Part shown: positions 37,947 to 47,498 of the stretch, piece by piece
Layout: the number at the start of each line of letters is the position of its first letter
How positions within the stretch are numbered: position 1 is the first letter of the stretch
Source: Flavobacteriales bacterium
GTDB lineage: Bacteria; Bacteroidota; Bacteroidia; Flavobacteriales; Flavobacteriaceae
DNA: 64,000 bases
Assembly (NCBI GenBank): GCA_026993355.1
Contig: JALWTX010000016.1
Coordinates: forward strand, 56,561-120,560
Direction: 5' to 3'
Position numbers and translations under genes: made by a program
The notes under the pieces: model-generated
What the model saw: only the letters and a program-made list of their open reading frames with translations
What the model was told of the DNA's origin: nothing
Database searches by the model: none

Positions 37947-38354
37947 ATGATGAAAATCAAGGTGCTGCTTATTACTGGTTTGTTTTTGCTAATGGCTTGT
38001 CAACGACAGCCTAAACCTGCTATTGCACCAAAAACTTATAAAAATATTCTTAAAGAATTGATTTTAATAAATTTACTCCACGATGATTTAAGTCTTAAGG
38101 ATTCTATTTCATTTAATTTACAAAATCAGGTGTATAAGAAATATCATGTCGATAGTCTTCAACTAAAGCAAAACACAGCGTATTATGCTGAACATCCAAA
38201 AGACTTAATCAAAATTTATGAACAAATTTATAATGAATTGAAGAAAAAGGCTGATAGCCTGAATAAACTCGTGTCATCCTCAAAAAAACAGAAAAAAACC
38301 GCGCCTGTTAAAGTGTTGGAAAAATTAGTAGCACCTGCGCAAGTACCTCATTAA
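37947..38354 (+). CDS. DUF4296 lipoprotein
   Basis: A 135-residue exported lipoprotein with a lipobox cysteine in LMAC (C18), then a helical domain with ILKELILINLLHDD and YHVDSLQLKQNTAYYAEHP that matches the DUF4296 family of Bacteroidota. A Lys- and Ser-rich tail follows. The function is unknown. It follows the glycosyltransferase by 1 nt, a neighbourhood I recall for this family in Flavobacteriia, and ends 7 nt before the convergent HMG-CoA reductase gene. Confidence 0.8.
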   Translation: MMKIKVLLITGLFLLMACQRQPKPAIAPKTYKNILKELILINLLHDDLSLKDSISFNLQNQVYKKYHVDSLQLKQNTAYYAEHPKDLIKIYEQIYNELKKKADSLNKLVSSSKKQKKTAPVKVLEKLVAPAQVPH

Positions 38355-38361
38355 AATACAT

Positions 38362-39648
38362 TTATTGACGATTTAAAAGTTTTTTTAAGGCGGCAAAACT
38401 TACCTTATTATTTTGGAAATATGCATAAGCCACTTGTCTTTCTTTCTCATCTGCTTTGATAAAGTTTAATAAATTATTCAAGTGCATTTTCATATGTCCT
38501 TTTTGAATACCATCGGTAATCAATGAATTTACAGCTGCAAAATTTTGAGCCAAACCGGCAGCGGCTATTATTTGCATTAACTCTTTTGCCGATGGGTTTT
38601 GCAACAATTGAAGCGAAAATTTTACCAAAGGATGCAATCCGGCGATACCGCCAATAGTTCCGACAGCTAAAGGCATTTCTAACCAAAAATAAAAATGATT
38701 GTCCTCAATTTTTGCATGACTAAGTGAAGTATATGACCCCGAAATTGCGGCATAAGCATGGGCATTAGCTTCGACAGCTCTAAAATCATTGCCTGTTGCC
38801 AATACTACTGCATCAACACCATTCATGATGCCTTTGTTATGGGTAACGGCTCTATAAGGTTCTTTTTCGGCAACTTTAATGGCGGTGATAAATTTTACGG
38901 CATATAGCTTTCCCGGCATGGCGGTCGTTTCTAAAGCTTCAACCGGACATTTTACCATGGCTTTTACCCGGCAATCGGGCGTGAAATTCGATAAAATACT
39001 CATCAATATTGTTAGTTGGCCGGTTAATTGCGATTGGGCTAATTTTTCTAATTTTTCGGCAGCTTCCTCCAATACAGAATTGATAAAGTTTGCCCCCATG
39101 GCATCGGCTGTTTCAAACTTAAATTCTATTTGATAATAATGTTCTATTTGGTCAGTTTTATCTATTAAATCTATGTCTTTTACACCACCACCTCTTTTTT
39201 TCATGTTTTCTTCAAGAGGGGCTATGGCCGATAATAATTTGGAACGGTTTTCTCTAAAAAATTGTATGAGTTCTTGGGTATGACCATTGTACAAAAAATG
39301 GATGTGTCCTGTTTTGGTCAGGCCCAAAATTTCGGTTGTAAAACCGCCTCTGTCTAACCAAAATTTAGCCGCTTTGGCCGCCGCCGCCACTACAGAACTT
39401 TCTTCAATAACCATAGGGATGGCATAAAGACGATTGTTGATTTTAAAATTGGGAGCAATACCATAAGGTAAGTAAAAATTACTTAAAGTATTTTCGATAA
39501 AACCATCATGCAATTTTTGCAATTCCTCATCCCTATGCCAATATTGAGTTAATATTTTTTCTGCTTCGGGTTGTTGCTGAAAGTATGTTTTTAGTAACCA
39601 ATTGATTTTCTCTTTTTTTGATAACTTTGAAAATCCGTTTATTTGCAT
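38362..39648 (-). CDS. Hydroxymethylglutaryl-CoA reductase, class II
   Basis: Interconverts HMG-CoA and mevalonate. The class II active-site residues are all visible by comparison with Pseudomonas mevalonii: E82/E83 in IEESSVVAAA, K272 in THNKGIMNG, D288 in GNDFRAVEA and H385 in KGHMKMH. AMGANFINS (about 183-191) is the dimer/CoA-binding block. The 428-residue length is normal. Flavobacteriaceae generally use the mevalonate route to isoprenoids, so a biosynthetic role is likely despite the usual label degradative. No other mevalonate-pathway gene is in the window. Confidence 0.93.
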   Translation of the reverse strand: MQINGFSKLSKKEKINWLLKTYFQQQPEAEKILTQYWHRDEELQKLHDGFIENTLSNFYLPYGIAPNFKINNRLYAIPMVIEESSVVAAAAKAAKFWLDRGGFTTEILGLTKTGHIHFLYNGHTQELIQFFRENRSKLLSAIAPLEENMKKRGGGVKDIDLIDKTDQIEHYYQIEFKFETADAMGANFINSVLEEAAEKLEKLAQSQLTGQLTILMSILSNFTPDCRVKAMVKCPVEALETTAMPGKLYAVKFITAIKVAEKEPYRAVTHNKGIMNGVDAVVLATGNDFRAVEANAHAYAAISGSYTSLSHAKIEDNHFYFWLEMPLAVGTIGGIAGLHPLVKFSLQLLQNPSAKELMQIIAAAGLAQNFAAVNSLITDGIQKGHMKMHLNNLLNFIKADEKERQVAYAYFQNNKVSFAALKKLLNRQ

Positions 39649-39699
39649 GCTTTTTAAGTTAAATTTTAAGCCTGCAAGATACTTAAAGATTTATAAAAA

Positions 39700-40434
39700 A
39701 TGAATTTAATCGTTGATATAGGCAATACAGGCATTAAATTGGCCGTTTTTAATGAGAAAAATAAACTTATCTATTTTACAACTGTCGAGCGCTCTTGTAT
39801 TTTTGACAAGTTAGATCATATTATTCATGATTTAAAGCCCGCTTATGCTCTGATTTCTTGTGTTGGCGAACCCGTTAATCCATTAGATGAGTATTTGAAT
39901 AAAAAAAACATCCGGTTTTTTCATTTGTCTTACAAACTTAAATTGCCGTTTAAAATTGCTTATAAAACGCCAGTCACAATTGGGGCAGATCGTTTAGGAT
40001 TAGTTGCCGGCGCTTTACTTTATAAGCAAAATGCCTATCAATTAATTATTGATGCCGGCACTTGTGTCACATATGATTTTGTCAACAAAGATAATATTTA
40101 TATGGGTGGAGCCATTTCTCCGGGCTTACAATTGCGGTACAAAGCTTTAAATAATTATACCGCCAATTTACCCTTACTGTCAATGCCTGAAAATCAGGTG
40201 CCACTTATTGGCACTGATACCAAAACATCCATTCAAAGTGGGGTTATACAAGGCTTGGTAAATGAAATTGAAGGATTTATTGTTAAATATAACTTAAAAT
40301 ATGCGCCTTTAACAGTTTATTTAACAGGCGGTGATGAGAAACTTTTGGATAGCTACATAAAAAATAAGATATTTGTGAACTCAAAATTTCTTTTGTTAGA
40401 AGGAATGAATCATATTTTAAATTTGAACAAATAG
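39700..40434 (+). CDS. coaX: Type III pantothenate kinase
   Basis: First enzyme of coenzyme A biosynthesis. ASKHA-fold motifs are visible: DIGNTGIKLAVF (5-16), GADRLGLVAG (about 98-107) and DAGTCVTYDF (about 121-130). The 244-residue length is normal. It begins a plus-strand cluster with a barrel protein 3 nt downstream, the coaX-barrel-TPR-lptC order I recall from other Flavobacteriia. Confidence 0.95.
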   Translation: MNLIVDIGNTGIKLAVFNEKNKLIYFTTVERSCIFDKLDHIIHDLKPAYALISCVGEPVNPLDEYLNKKNIRFFHLSYKLKLPFKIAYKTPVTIGADRLGLVAGALLYKQNAYQLIIDAGTCVTYDFVNKDNIYMGGAISPGLQLRYKALNNYTANLPLLSMPENQVPLIGTDTKTSIQSGVIQGLVNEIEGFIVKYNLKYAPLTVYLTGGDEKLLDSYIKNKIFVNSKFLLLEGMNHILNLNK

Positions 40435-40437
40435 TTT

Positions 40438-41685
40438 ATGAAAATATCTCGCTTACTTTTTTGGACGGTTTTATTATTTTCGGTCGTAAGCCTACAAGCA
40501 CAAGATGGCTCCCCATCGCCTTATTCATTTTTTGGTTTGGGTGATGTGTCTTTTAAAGGAACGGCCGAAAATGTTTCTATGGGAGGCATCAACACATATG
40601 TCGATCAAGTACATTATAATATAAACATGCCGGCATCTTTAACTGAGTTGAAATTGGTTAATTTGAACCTCGGATTATCCAATAACTTTATCAAAATAAT
40701 TGACAAAACTAATCAGCAATGGTTCTCGGCTCATAATGTTTCTTATTTTTCTTTAGCTTTTCCTGTTGGAAAAAAAATGGGTGCTGGTTTCGGGTTACTT
40801 CCTGTTAATTCAAGTGGCTATATGGTTTATAAAAAAACCAATTTAGGAACCGAATCCTATAAGGGTGATGGTGGAAATACCTGTTTATTTTTAGCTGTTG
40901 CCTATAAATTAACCGGTCATATCTCATTGGGTGCCGAATATCAATATTATTTCGGTTATCTAAACCGGGAAAATTATTGGATTCCCAATTCTACTTTAAA
41001 TTATACAAAAGAGAACGATTTCTTGGACTTTACCGGCAGCACGCTTAAACTGTCTGCACTTTATAAATATAAACTTGCTAAAAAATATTATGTTAATGCT
41101 TTTGCCAATTACCGCTTGGCAACACGTTTGTCAGCCCAATATAGAAGTGGCACAAGAGTAATAACGCCTTTGCCCGGTGGCGAAGAAACGGTAGAATATA
41201 CTACCAATGCCGACGAAACCGGAAAAATCAACTTTCCAATGCAAATAGATATAGGTTTCGGCTATGGCCAAACAAATAAATGGTTTTTAGGGACAGAATT
41301 TACTTACAAAGATTTGAAAAATTTTAGAAATCCGTTTTACGATCCGGCTTATGTGTCATACAAGACAGGAACCGGATTTAAGTTGGGTGGTTTATATATT
41401 CCGGAATATAATTCTATTAGAAGCTATTGGAAACGAATAACTTATAGAGCCGGGGCTTATTTTAAAAATACCGGAATGAACATTTATAATGAAGATATAA
41501 CGGACTTTGGCATAACTTTTGGATTAGGTTTGCCGGCTATCAGAGGTATTTCTAACCTTAATCTAGGTTTTGAACTTGGCCAACGCGGTAAAGTTACTAC
41601 CCATTTGGTCAAAGAACAATACATCAATTTACATATTGGTATTTCTTTAAATGACCGCTGGTTTATGAAACGAAAAATTAATTAA
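40438..41685 (+). CDS. Outer-membrane beta-barrel protein downstream of coaX
   Basis: A 415-residue exported protein with a signal peptide (about 1-21, ending SLQAQ). It begins with SPYSFFGLGDVSFKG and ENVSMGG, a conserved opening of a Bacteroidota outer-membrane family resembling FadL- or PorV-type barrels. Many alternating aromatic strands follow to the end. The substrate or partner is unknown. It lies 3 nt after coaX and 12 nt before the TPR gene, and in this setting could take part in LPS or lipoprotein export, which is inference only. Confidence 0.8.
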   Translation: MKISRLLFWTVLLFSVVSLQAQDGSPSPYSFFGLGDVSFKGTAENVSMGGINTYVDQVHYNINMPASLTELKLVNLNLGLSNNFIKIIDKTNQQWFSAHNVSYFSLAFPVGKKMGAGFGLLPVNSSGYMVYKKTNLGTESYKGDGGNTCLFLAVAYKLTGHISLGAEYQYYFGYLNRENYWIPNSTLNYTKENDFLDFTGSTLKLSALYKYKLAKKYYVNAFANYRLATRLSAQYRSGTRVITPLPGGEETVEYTTNADETGKINFPMQIDIGFGYGQTNKWFLGTEFTYKDLKNFRNPFYDPAYVSYKTGTGFKLGGLYIPEYNSIRSYWKRITYRAGAYFKNTGMNIYNEDITDFGITFGLGLPAIRGISNLNLGFELGQRGKVTTHLVKEQYINLHIGISLNDRWFMKRKIN

Positions 41686-41697
41686 ATAATAGATATT

Positions 41698-43077
41698 ATG
41701 AAAAGTGTTTACACATTATTAGGAATTATTTTATTCAGCTTTTGGGGAACATATGCACAAGAAGCTAATAAGTGTGATGTCAACTTAAGTTTAGAACGGG
41801 ACTATCTTAACAGCCGCAAATATGATGAGGCTTTAACTTATTGGAATAAACTTATTCAAGACTGTCCTAAACATAGTGAAGCCGTTTATGCTGACGGAAT
41901 TAAAATTTTTAAAGTTAAATTGAAAGCAGCCAAAAAAGCAGGCGACAAAGAGAAAGTCAAAACATATACTAACAAAATTTTGTCATTGTATGATCAATGG
42001 ATAGCTAATTTTCCGAATTCGAAAAATTTGGCGCGAATTTATCATGACAAAGGTTTAATGATGCTTAACAGTAAAACCGGTACCAAAGAAGAGTTGTACA
42101 AGGTTTTTTCTAAAGGCTACAATTTGGATAAAACCAAATTTACCAATCCGAAGGCTATTTATGGCTATTTTGATGCAGGAGTAGCTATGTATAAAAATAA
42201 AAAAATAAGTTTTGAAGATTTGATTAATCTTTATGACAATTTAATGGGGTCTATTGACAAGGCAACCGACAAATATACCAAAATGATGGAAGACCTTCAA
42301 AAGAAAGAAGATGCAGGTGAGTTGATGAGCCGTGAAGCCCATAAGCTTAAAGCCATCCGAAGAAATTTGCCGGTATATAATATTGTAGCCAAAAATATGG
42401 ACAACATCTTAGGAGAGTTAGGAGACTGTAAGCATTTAGTGCCTTTATACAAGAGAACCTTTGATTTGAATAAGAATAATCCGGCATGGTTAAGAAAAGC
42501 TGCGCACAATCTAAGTAAAAAGGATTGTTCTAACGATCCTATTTTCAAAAAATTGGTTGTACAGTTAGACAAAATAGAACCCTCTTATAATTCTGCTTAC
42601 TATTTAGGTATTTTGAATGAAAAACAAGGGCAAATAAATACAGCTGTCAATTACTATAAAAAAGCCATTAATTTATCCAATAATGCTTATGATAAAGCTA
42701 AAATTTATTACAAATTAGCCCGTTTGGCTGAAAAAAGAGGTCAAAAATCACAAGCACGAACTTATGCTTATAAGGCTTTAGAAAATAAACCGTCTATGGG
42801 GTCAGCTTATTTATTAATTGCTCGCTTGTATGCACACAGTGCCAATAGTTGTGGAAAAGATGAGTTTAGTAAACGTGCAACCTATTGGTTGGCTGCCAGT
42901 ATGGCTGACAAAGCAGCCAGAGTGGATCCTTCAATTGCTAAATCTGCGCGAAAAGTAGCCGCTGCATACCGTTCAAAAGCCCCAAGTAAAACGGATATTT
43001 TTATGAAAAATATGGGTGGTAAAAAAATTACTTTAAAATGTTGGATTGGTGGAAGTGTCACTGTACCAAAAAAATAA
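41698..43077 (+). CDS. Periplasmic tetratricopeptide-repeat protein
   Basis: A 459-residue exported protein with a signal peptide (about 1-20, ending GTYAQ). Helical repeats cover most of the chain; a clear TPR pair is seen at about 300-370 (AYYLGILNEKQGQINTAVNYY and following). Cysteine residues recur at the ends of helices. There is no enzyme motif. It sits 1 nt before lptC and is probably part of the same transcript. Confidence 0.85.
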   Translation: MKSVYTLLGIILFSFWGTYAQEANKCDVNLSLERDYLNSRKYDEALTYWNKLIQDCPKHSEAVYADGIKIFKVKLKAAKKAGDKEKVKTYTNKILSLYDQWIANFPNSKNLARIYHDKGLMMLNSKTGTKEELYKVFSKGYNLDKTKFTNPKAIYGYFDAGVAMYKNKKISFEDLINLYDNLMGSIDKATDKYTKMMEDLQKKEDAGELMSREAHKLKAIRRNLPVYNIVAKNMDNILGELGDCKHLVPLYKRTFDLNKNNPAWLRKAAHNLSKKDCSNDPIFKKLVVQLDKIEPSYNSAYYLGILNEKQGQINTAVNYYKKAINLSNNAYDKAKIYYKLARLAEKRGQKSQARTYAYKALENKPSMGSAYLLIARLYAHSANSCGKDEFSKRATYWLAASMADKAARVDPSIAKSARKVAAAYRSKAPSKTDIFMKNMGGKKITLKCWIGGSVTVPKK

Positions 43078-43078
43078 A

Positions 43079-43651
43079 ATGTTCTTTTTAAGACACATAA
43101 ATTTTAAAAGCATTGCCTTGGCTTTGAGCCTGGCAATGCTTTTTTCTTGTTCTAAAAAAATAGAAGAAATTCATCGGTTCTATCAAGAAAATGAAAATAT
43201 TCCTGCATCCGAAACCACAAATTTTAAATTAACTTATACCCTTTTGGGACATAAATCATTGGTATTAACCGCGCCAGTAATGATAGATTACAGTAATCAA
43301 AAGGATTTCCCTTTTCAATATTTTCCCAAACACATTAAAATTGTTCTCATAAACCATGATACCAATGAAAAAACTTTAATCACAGCCAACAAAGCTATTA
43401 TTTATAAAAATCCGGATATGGCTGAATTAATCAGTAATGTAAAAATTACAAGCGCCGATGGAAGCAGTTTAAAAACCGGACATTTGTTTTGGGATGGTTT
43501 TAATCGTCATATTTTTGGTGATGACAAAACGGTTTTAAAGCAAAATGATGAACAAATAACAGGCTATGGTTTCGATTCCAGTTTAGACTTTAAAAATGTT
43601 AGATTAAGTAAAATCGCCGGGATTTTAAAAGTTAATCCTGACCAAAATTAA
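43079..43651 (+). CDS. lptC: LPS export protein LptC
   Basis: Periplasmic component of the lipopolysaccharide transport bridge, anchored in the inner membrane. I chose the ATG at 43079, directly after the TPR stop, because it begins an N-terminal membrane or lipoprotein signal (LALSLAMLFSC); the longer frame from 43046 would overlap the TPR gene by 32 nt. The rest is the LptC/OstA-type beta-jellyroll, with TANKAIIYKNPDMAELISNVKI and LKTGHLFWD. At 190 residues the length is normal. Confidence 0.85.
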   Translation: MFFLRHINFKSIALALSLAMLFSCSKKIEEIHRFYQENENIPASETTNFKLTYTLLGHKSLVLTAPVMIDYSNQKDFPFQYFPKHIKIVLINHDTNEKTLITANKAIIYKNPDMAELISNVKITSADGSSLKTGHLFWDGFNRHIFGDDKTVLKQNDEQITGYGFDSSLDFKNVRLSKIAGILKVNPDQN

Positions 43652-43679
43652 GCATGCAAAGCATTAAAAATTTTATATA

Positions 43680-44537
43680 ATGAAACATATTACTTTTATT
43701 TTTATTTTATTAATACACCTCAATGGCCGGGCACAAGAGCCAAAAGCTTTTCAAATTTTTAAGTCGAACGGCAGGAAGACAACCTACAAAAAACTATTAA
43801 AAAAAGCTGCTAAAGCAGATATGGTTTTTTTTGGTGAAGAGCATGATAATCCGGTGGCACATTGGTTAGAATTATGTTTAACTAAGGATTTATTTCAAAA
43901 ATCGGGTAAAGATTTAATATTGGGTGCAGAAATGCTTGAAGCAGACAACCAAACTGCTTTAGATGAGTATTTAAATGACAAAATTGACTATAAGACTTTT
44001 AAAAAACAAACCAGACTATGGAATAATTACAAAACCGATTATAAGCCATTGGTTGAATTTGCAAAAAAACACCATTTGCCTTTTATTGCAACAAATGTGC
44101 CTCGTCGCTATGCCAGCAAAGTATATCATGGCGGATTCATAGCCGTCGATACCTTAAAAAAATCTGATAAACAATGGATGGCCCCTTTGCCCATCAAATA
44201 TAAAAGTGATTTATCACAATATAAGAAAATGTTAAATATGATGGGGGGACACGGTGGCGAAAATCTCCCAAAAGCGCAAGCTCTAAAAGACGCAACAATG
44301 GCTTATAACATTTTGCGACATTATCAAAAAGGAAAACACTTTATTCATTATAACGGAAGTTACCATTCAAATTTTCATCAAGGAATTGTATGGTATATTA
44401 AACAAAAAAATCCGGACCTTAAAATTATTACGATAGATGTGGAGACGCAAAAGAATTTGAAAAAATTAAATCCTAAACATATTGGTAAAGCAGATTTTAT
44501 TATTGTTGTTCCTGCCGATTTTCCACGTTCTTATTGA
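43680..44537 (+). CDS. ChaN-family heme-binding-like protein
   Basis: A 285-residue exported protein of the ChaN/Tiki superfamily. A signal peptide (about 1-18, ending GRAQ) is followed by the hallmark FFGEEHDNPVAHW, with paired glutamate and histidines (about 51-63), ILGAEMLEADNQ (about 80-91), and a histidine-containing block near 222 (IHYNGSYHSNFHQGI). Campylobacter ChaN binds heme; Tiki proteins are metalloproteases. Which activity applies here is not known. The stop overlaps the rnhA start. Confidence 0.85.
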   Translation: MKHITFIFILLIHLNGRAQEPKAFQIFKSNGRKTTYKKLLKKAAKADMVFFGEEHDNPVAHWLELCLTKDLFQKSGKDLILGAEMLEADNQTALDEYLNDKIDYKTFKKQTRLWNNYKTDYKPLVEFAKKHHLPFIATNVPRRYASKVYHGGFIAVDTLKKSDKQWMAPLPIKYKSDLSQYKKMLNMMGGHGGENLPKAQALKDATMAYNILRHYQKGKHFIHYNGSYHSNFHQGIVWYIKQKNPDLKIITIDVETQKNLKKLNPKHIGKADFIIVVPADFPRSY

Positions 44538-45031
44538 TGAAACCAATGCCTAAAATATTAATTTACACGGATGGATCGTCATTGGGCAATCCCGGCCCCG
44601 GTGGTTATGGGATTGTTATGAAAACTTCTGATGGCAGGTTAGAAAAAACCTTTTCAAAGGGTTTTAAGAAAACAACCAATAACCGTATGGAACTTATGGC
44701 AGTCATTGACGCCTTAAAAAAAATTAAACTAAAGGACTGGCCGGTAGAAATATATACCGATTCGAAATATGTATCAGATGCGGTTAATAAAGCTTGGTTA
44801 AATAAATGGTTGCGTCAAAAGTTTACTAAAACCAAAAATCCGGATTTATGGAAAGAGTTTATCCGGGTAACACAAGGTCTCAATTATACTATTCATTGGG
44901 TAAAAGGACACAATAATCATCCTGAAAATGAACAATGTGACCAGCTTGCCGTAAAGGCCGCCAAAGAAGCGGCTATCCACACCGATAAGGGTTATAAACC
45001 AAGTTCACAAACATCTGAGGGTTTATTTTAA
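44534..45031 (+). CDS. rnhA: Ribonuclease HI
   Basis: Cleaves RNA in RNA-DNA hybrids. The carboxylate set is complete: D13 in IYTDGSS, E53 in NRMELMA, D76 in IYTDSKY and D136 in NEQCDQLA, with H126 in WVKGHNNHP in place of E. coli H124 to within numbering. The 165-residue length is close to the E. coli enzyme. The ATG at 44534 overlaps the stop of the ChaN-like gene by 4 nt. Confidence 0.95.
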   Translation: MMKPMPKILIYTDGSSLGNPGPGGYGIVMKTSDGRLEKTFSKGFKKTTNNRMELMAVIDALKKIKLKDWPVEIYTDSKYVSDAVNKAWLNKWLRQKFTKTKNPDLWKEFIRVTQGLNYTIHWVKGHNNHPENEQCDQLAVKAAKEAAIHTDKGYKPSSQTSEGLF

Positions 45032-45032
45032 T

Positions 45033-45064
45033 TTGGTGTACTTGCGTTTAATTACTTAAATTTG
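45033..45064 (+). promoter_or_regulatory. Promoter of the OsmC-family gene
   Basis: TTG at 45033-45035 and TAAATTTG at 45057-45064 are separated by 21 nt, a fair Bacteroidota promoter. The ATG follows 25 nt later. Confidence 0.6.
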
Positions 45065-45089
45065 TATTTATAATATAAAACATATAATC

Positions 45090-45518
45090 ATGGCAAAAAC
45101 TAAATTAGTTTGGAAAGGAGGCATGCAATTTGATGCCTATACAGCCGGGAAAGACGTTCCCATTCCTATTGAAGCAGAAGCCAAATTTGGCGGAACAGGT
45201 GAAGGTTATCAGCCTAAACCTTTGATGTTGGTTGCTTTGGCGGGTTGTACAGGCCTTGATGTTGCATCTTTAATGAAAAAAATGCGCATAGACGAAGATG
45301 TAAAAGATTTCACGGTAAATGTTGAAGCTCACATGACGGAAGAACATCCTAAATACTTTGATAAAGTACATGTTATTTATACTTTTAAAGGGCAGAATTT
45401 AAATCGTGAAAAATTAACAAAATGTGTTACTTTGTCCGAAAGCCGTTATTGTGGGGTATATAAAATGTTCAGAAGCTTTGCTGAAGTAACCTATGAAATT
45501 AATTTTATTGAAGAATAA
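45090..45518 (+). CDS. OsmC/Ohr-family protein
   Basis: A 142-residue member of the OsmC superfamily, thiol-dependent peroxidases that remove organic hydroperoxides. The two redox cysteines are in LAGCTGLDVASLM (about 53) and SRYCGVYKMF (about 125). The YhfA/OsmC-type YQPKPLMLVALAGC context is typical. It has its own promoter and ends in a strong terminator, so it is monocistronic. Specific substrate unknown. Confidence 0.9.
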   Translation: MAKTKLVWKGGMQFDAYTAGKDVPIPIEAEAKFGGTGEGYQPKPLMLVALAGCTGLDVASLMKKMRIDEDVKDFTVNVEAHMTEEHPKYFDKVHVIYTFKGQNLNREKLTKCVTLSESRYCGVYKMFRSFAEVTYEINFIEE

Positions 45519-45536
45519 AGTTAATAAAGCAATACC

Positions 45537-45568
45537 AAAAATGCCGGCCTAATAAAGCCGGCATTTTT
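45537..45568 (+). terminator. Bidirectional terminator after the OsmC gene
   Basis: AAAAATGCCGGC (45537-45548) and GCCGGCATTTTT (45557-45568) are perfect 12-nt inverse arms around an 8-nt loop. T-runs on both strands suit both the OsmC gene and the convergent PorE-like gene, whose stop is 20 nt away. Confidence 0.9.
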
Positions 45569-45587
45569 GATATGTCAAAAGATTGGT

Positions 45588-47486
45588 TTATTTAGCTTCC
45601 TTTTCTTGTTTTATTAAAAATTCGGAACGTCTGTTTAGCTGATCTTGTTTTTTGGTACAAGGCTGACATTTAACAGCCGGTTCACTTTCACCTTTACCTT
45701 CAGCAGACAAGCGGCTAGCATCAATACCTTTAGAAATAATATATTGCATGGTAGCATTCGCCCTTTTTTCTGATAATTTTTGATTGTATTCTGCAGGTCC
45801 ATGCGTATCGGTGTGCGCAACAATATGGATTTTTAACTCAGGATATTTTTTCATGGCTGCAACGACTTTATCCAGTTCAAAAGCAGCATCGCGCCGTATA
45901 TTCCATTTGTCAAAGTCAAAGTAAATGGGATTGATATCCAGTTCTTTTACCGTGATTATCTTTTCGATAGGATTTAAGGCTATTTTAACAGCGACTTCTT
46001 CCTCATCCGTTGCAGGAATCTTCACTTTATTGTTCTCAAATTCTTCAGCGCGTCCTTCAACAGTTACATTTTGATTGCATTCTATCAAAAAGTCGGCATG
46101 TCCTTCATCATCTGTCAATTTAGTTTTGACCGGATTGCCTTCCTCGTCAGTAAGTGTTACAGAGGCCTGTTTTAAAATTTTTCCGGTTTTGGCATTGACA
46201 ACAGTGGTCGAAATTAGTACATCACAAACCGGTTTAACATTTTTGATGGTATAAATGTTATCATCGCCAATTCTGGTTGCATCTCTGTTACTTGAGATAA
46301 AACCATTTTTGGTGTCGTCGTTGATGTAGATGGCAAAATCATCCTTTCCACTATTAAGAGGTACGCCTAAATTGCGCGGACGTGAAAATTTGCCATCAAC
46401 ATTTTTGCAAGCAAAAACATCCAGTCCGCCCAGCCCAAGATGACCGTCAGATGAAAAATATAAATCGCCTTTTTTACTGATAAAAGGAAAGTTTTCACGG
46501 CCTTCGGTGTTGATGTTAGGGCCAAGATTTACAGGTTTGCCATAATCATTATCTCCTTTGATATCTACATAATACAAATCTGATTGCCCCATACCGCCCG
46601 GCATATCAGAAGAAAAATAAAGTTTTTTACCATCAGGACTTACGGCCGGATGTCCTACTGAATAATTGTCATTGTTAAATGGTAATTCTTGCACATTAGT
46701 CCATTCGTCATTCACCAATTTAGCCGAAAAGAGTTTAAGACGGCTAATACCGGTTGTGTCTGTTTTATACGAACGATCATAGTAGTTATCACGGGTAAAA
46801 TACATGGTTTTGCCATCAGGTGAAAAACAGAAAGTGCCATCATGATATTTGGTGTTGACATCACCGGGAACCTTTTCAATATTACTGACAATACCATCTA
46901 CATAATCAGCTTGATAAATGTCTAAAAAAGGTTGTTTATCCCAACTGTAAGTTTTGCCTTTGGTATCTCTGGCCGATACAAAATATAATTTATTGTTTAA
47001 TGGTTTGGCGCCAAAATCGGCATACTCAGTATTAATATTAGGCATTTCATTGACGACAAATTTATCTTTATCCCGATCTAAAATTTTAGGCAAATAGTCG
47101 GGCTTTTCTCTAAATTTGATAGCGCGGTGGTCGGCTGGTTTCATTTTGGCAAACTTTGCCATCCACGGGATGCTTTCTTCATATTTACCATTGGCCTTCA
47201 AGACTTGAGCATAACGGTAAAATACTTCCGGATCGTCAGATTTAGGCGCTAATAAAGCGTAGTATTTTTCGGCATTTTTGGTGTCAAATATTTGGTAATA
47301 GGCATCAGCCAGGTTTTTATAAACATGTTCATCAGCATCCCCTTTTTTTATAGCTTTTTCATAGGTTTCAGCCGCTTTAACATATTGCAAGCGTTTGTAA
47401 TACTTGTCGGCTTGTTTGACCAAAGAGCTTTGTGCAAAGGTGTTTTGTAAACCAAATAATAATATAATAATGAGTATATTTTTCAT
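45588..47486 (-). CDS. PorE-like OmpA-family protein (TPR, beta-propeller, OmpA)
   Basis: A 632-residue exported protein whose domain order matches PorE (PG1058) of Porphyromonas gingivalis: signal peptide ending TFAQ; TPR helices at about 20-125; a PD40/WD40-like propeller at about 170-410 with FSPDGKTMYF, VSPDGKKLYFSSD and GDLYFSSDG repeats; a carboxypeptidase-regulatory-like domain at about 420-510; and an OmpA C-terminal domain at about 525-630 with AHTDTHGP. PorE ties the T9SS to peptidoglycan. Being 12 nt after a PorP/SprF gene supports the T9SS link, though flavobacteria carry several paralogues. Confidence 0.88.
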   Translation of the reverse strand: MKNILIIILLFGLQNTFAQSSLVKQADKYYKRLQYVKAAETYEKAIKKGDADEHVYKNLADAYYQIFDTKNAEKYYALLAPKSDDPEVFYRYAQVLKANGKYEESIPWMAKFAKMKPADHRAIKFREKPDYLPKILDRDKDKFVVNEMPNINTEYADFGAKPLNNKLYFVSARDTKGKTYSWDKQPFLDIYQADYVDGIVSNIEKVPGDVNTKYHDGTFCFSPDGKTMYFTRDNYYDRSYKTDTTGISRLKLFSAKLVNDEWTNVQELPFNNDNYSVGHPAVSPDGKKLYFSSDMPGGMGQSDLYYVDIKGDNDYGKPVNLGPNINTEGRENFPFISKKGDLYFSSDGHLGLGGLDVFACKNVDGKFSRPRNLGVPLNSGKDDFAIYINDDTKNGFISSNRDATRIGDDNIYTIKNVKPVCDVLISTTVVNAKTGKILKQASVTLTDEEGNPVKTKLTDDEGHADFLIECNQNVTVEGRAEEFENNKVKIPATDEEEVAVKIALNPIEKIITVKELDINPIYFDFDKWNIRRDAAFELDKVVAAMKKYPELKIHIVAHTDTHGPAEYNQKLSEKRANATMQYIISKGIDASRLSAEGKGESEPAVKCQPCTKKQDQLNRRSEFLIKQEKEAK

Positions 47487-47498
47487 AATAATAATTTT

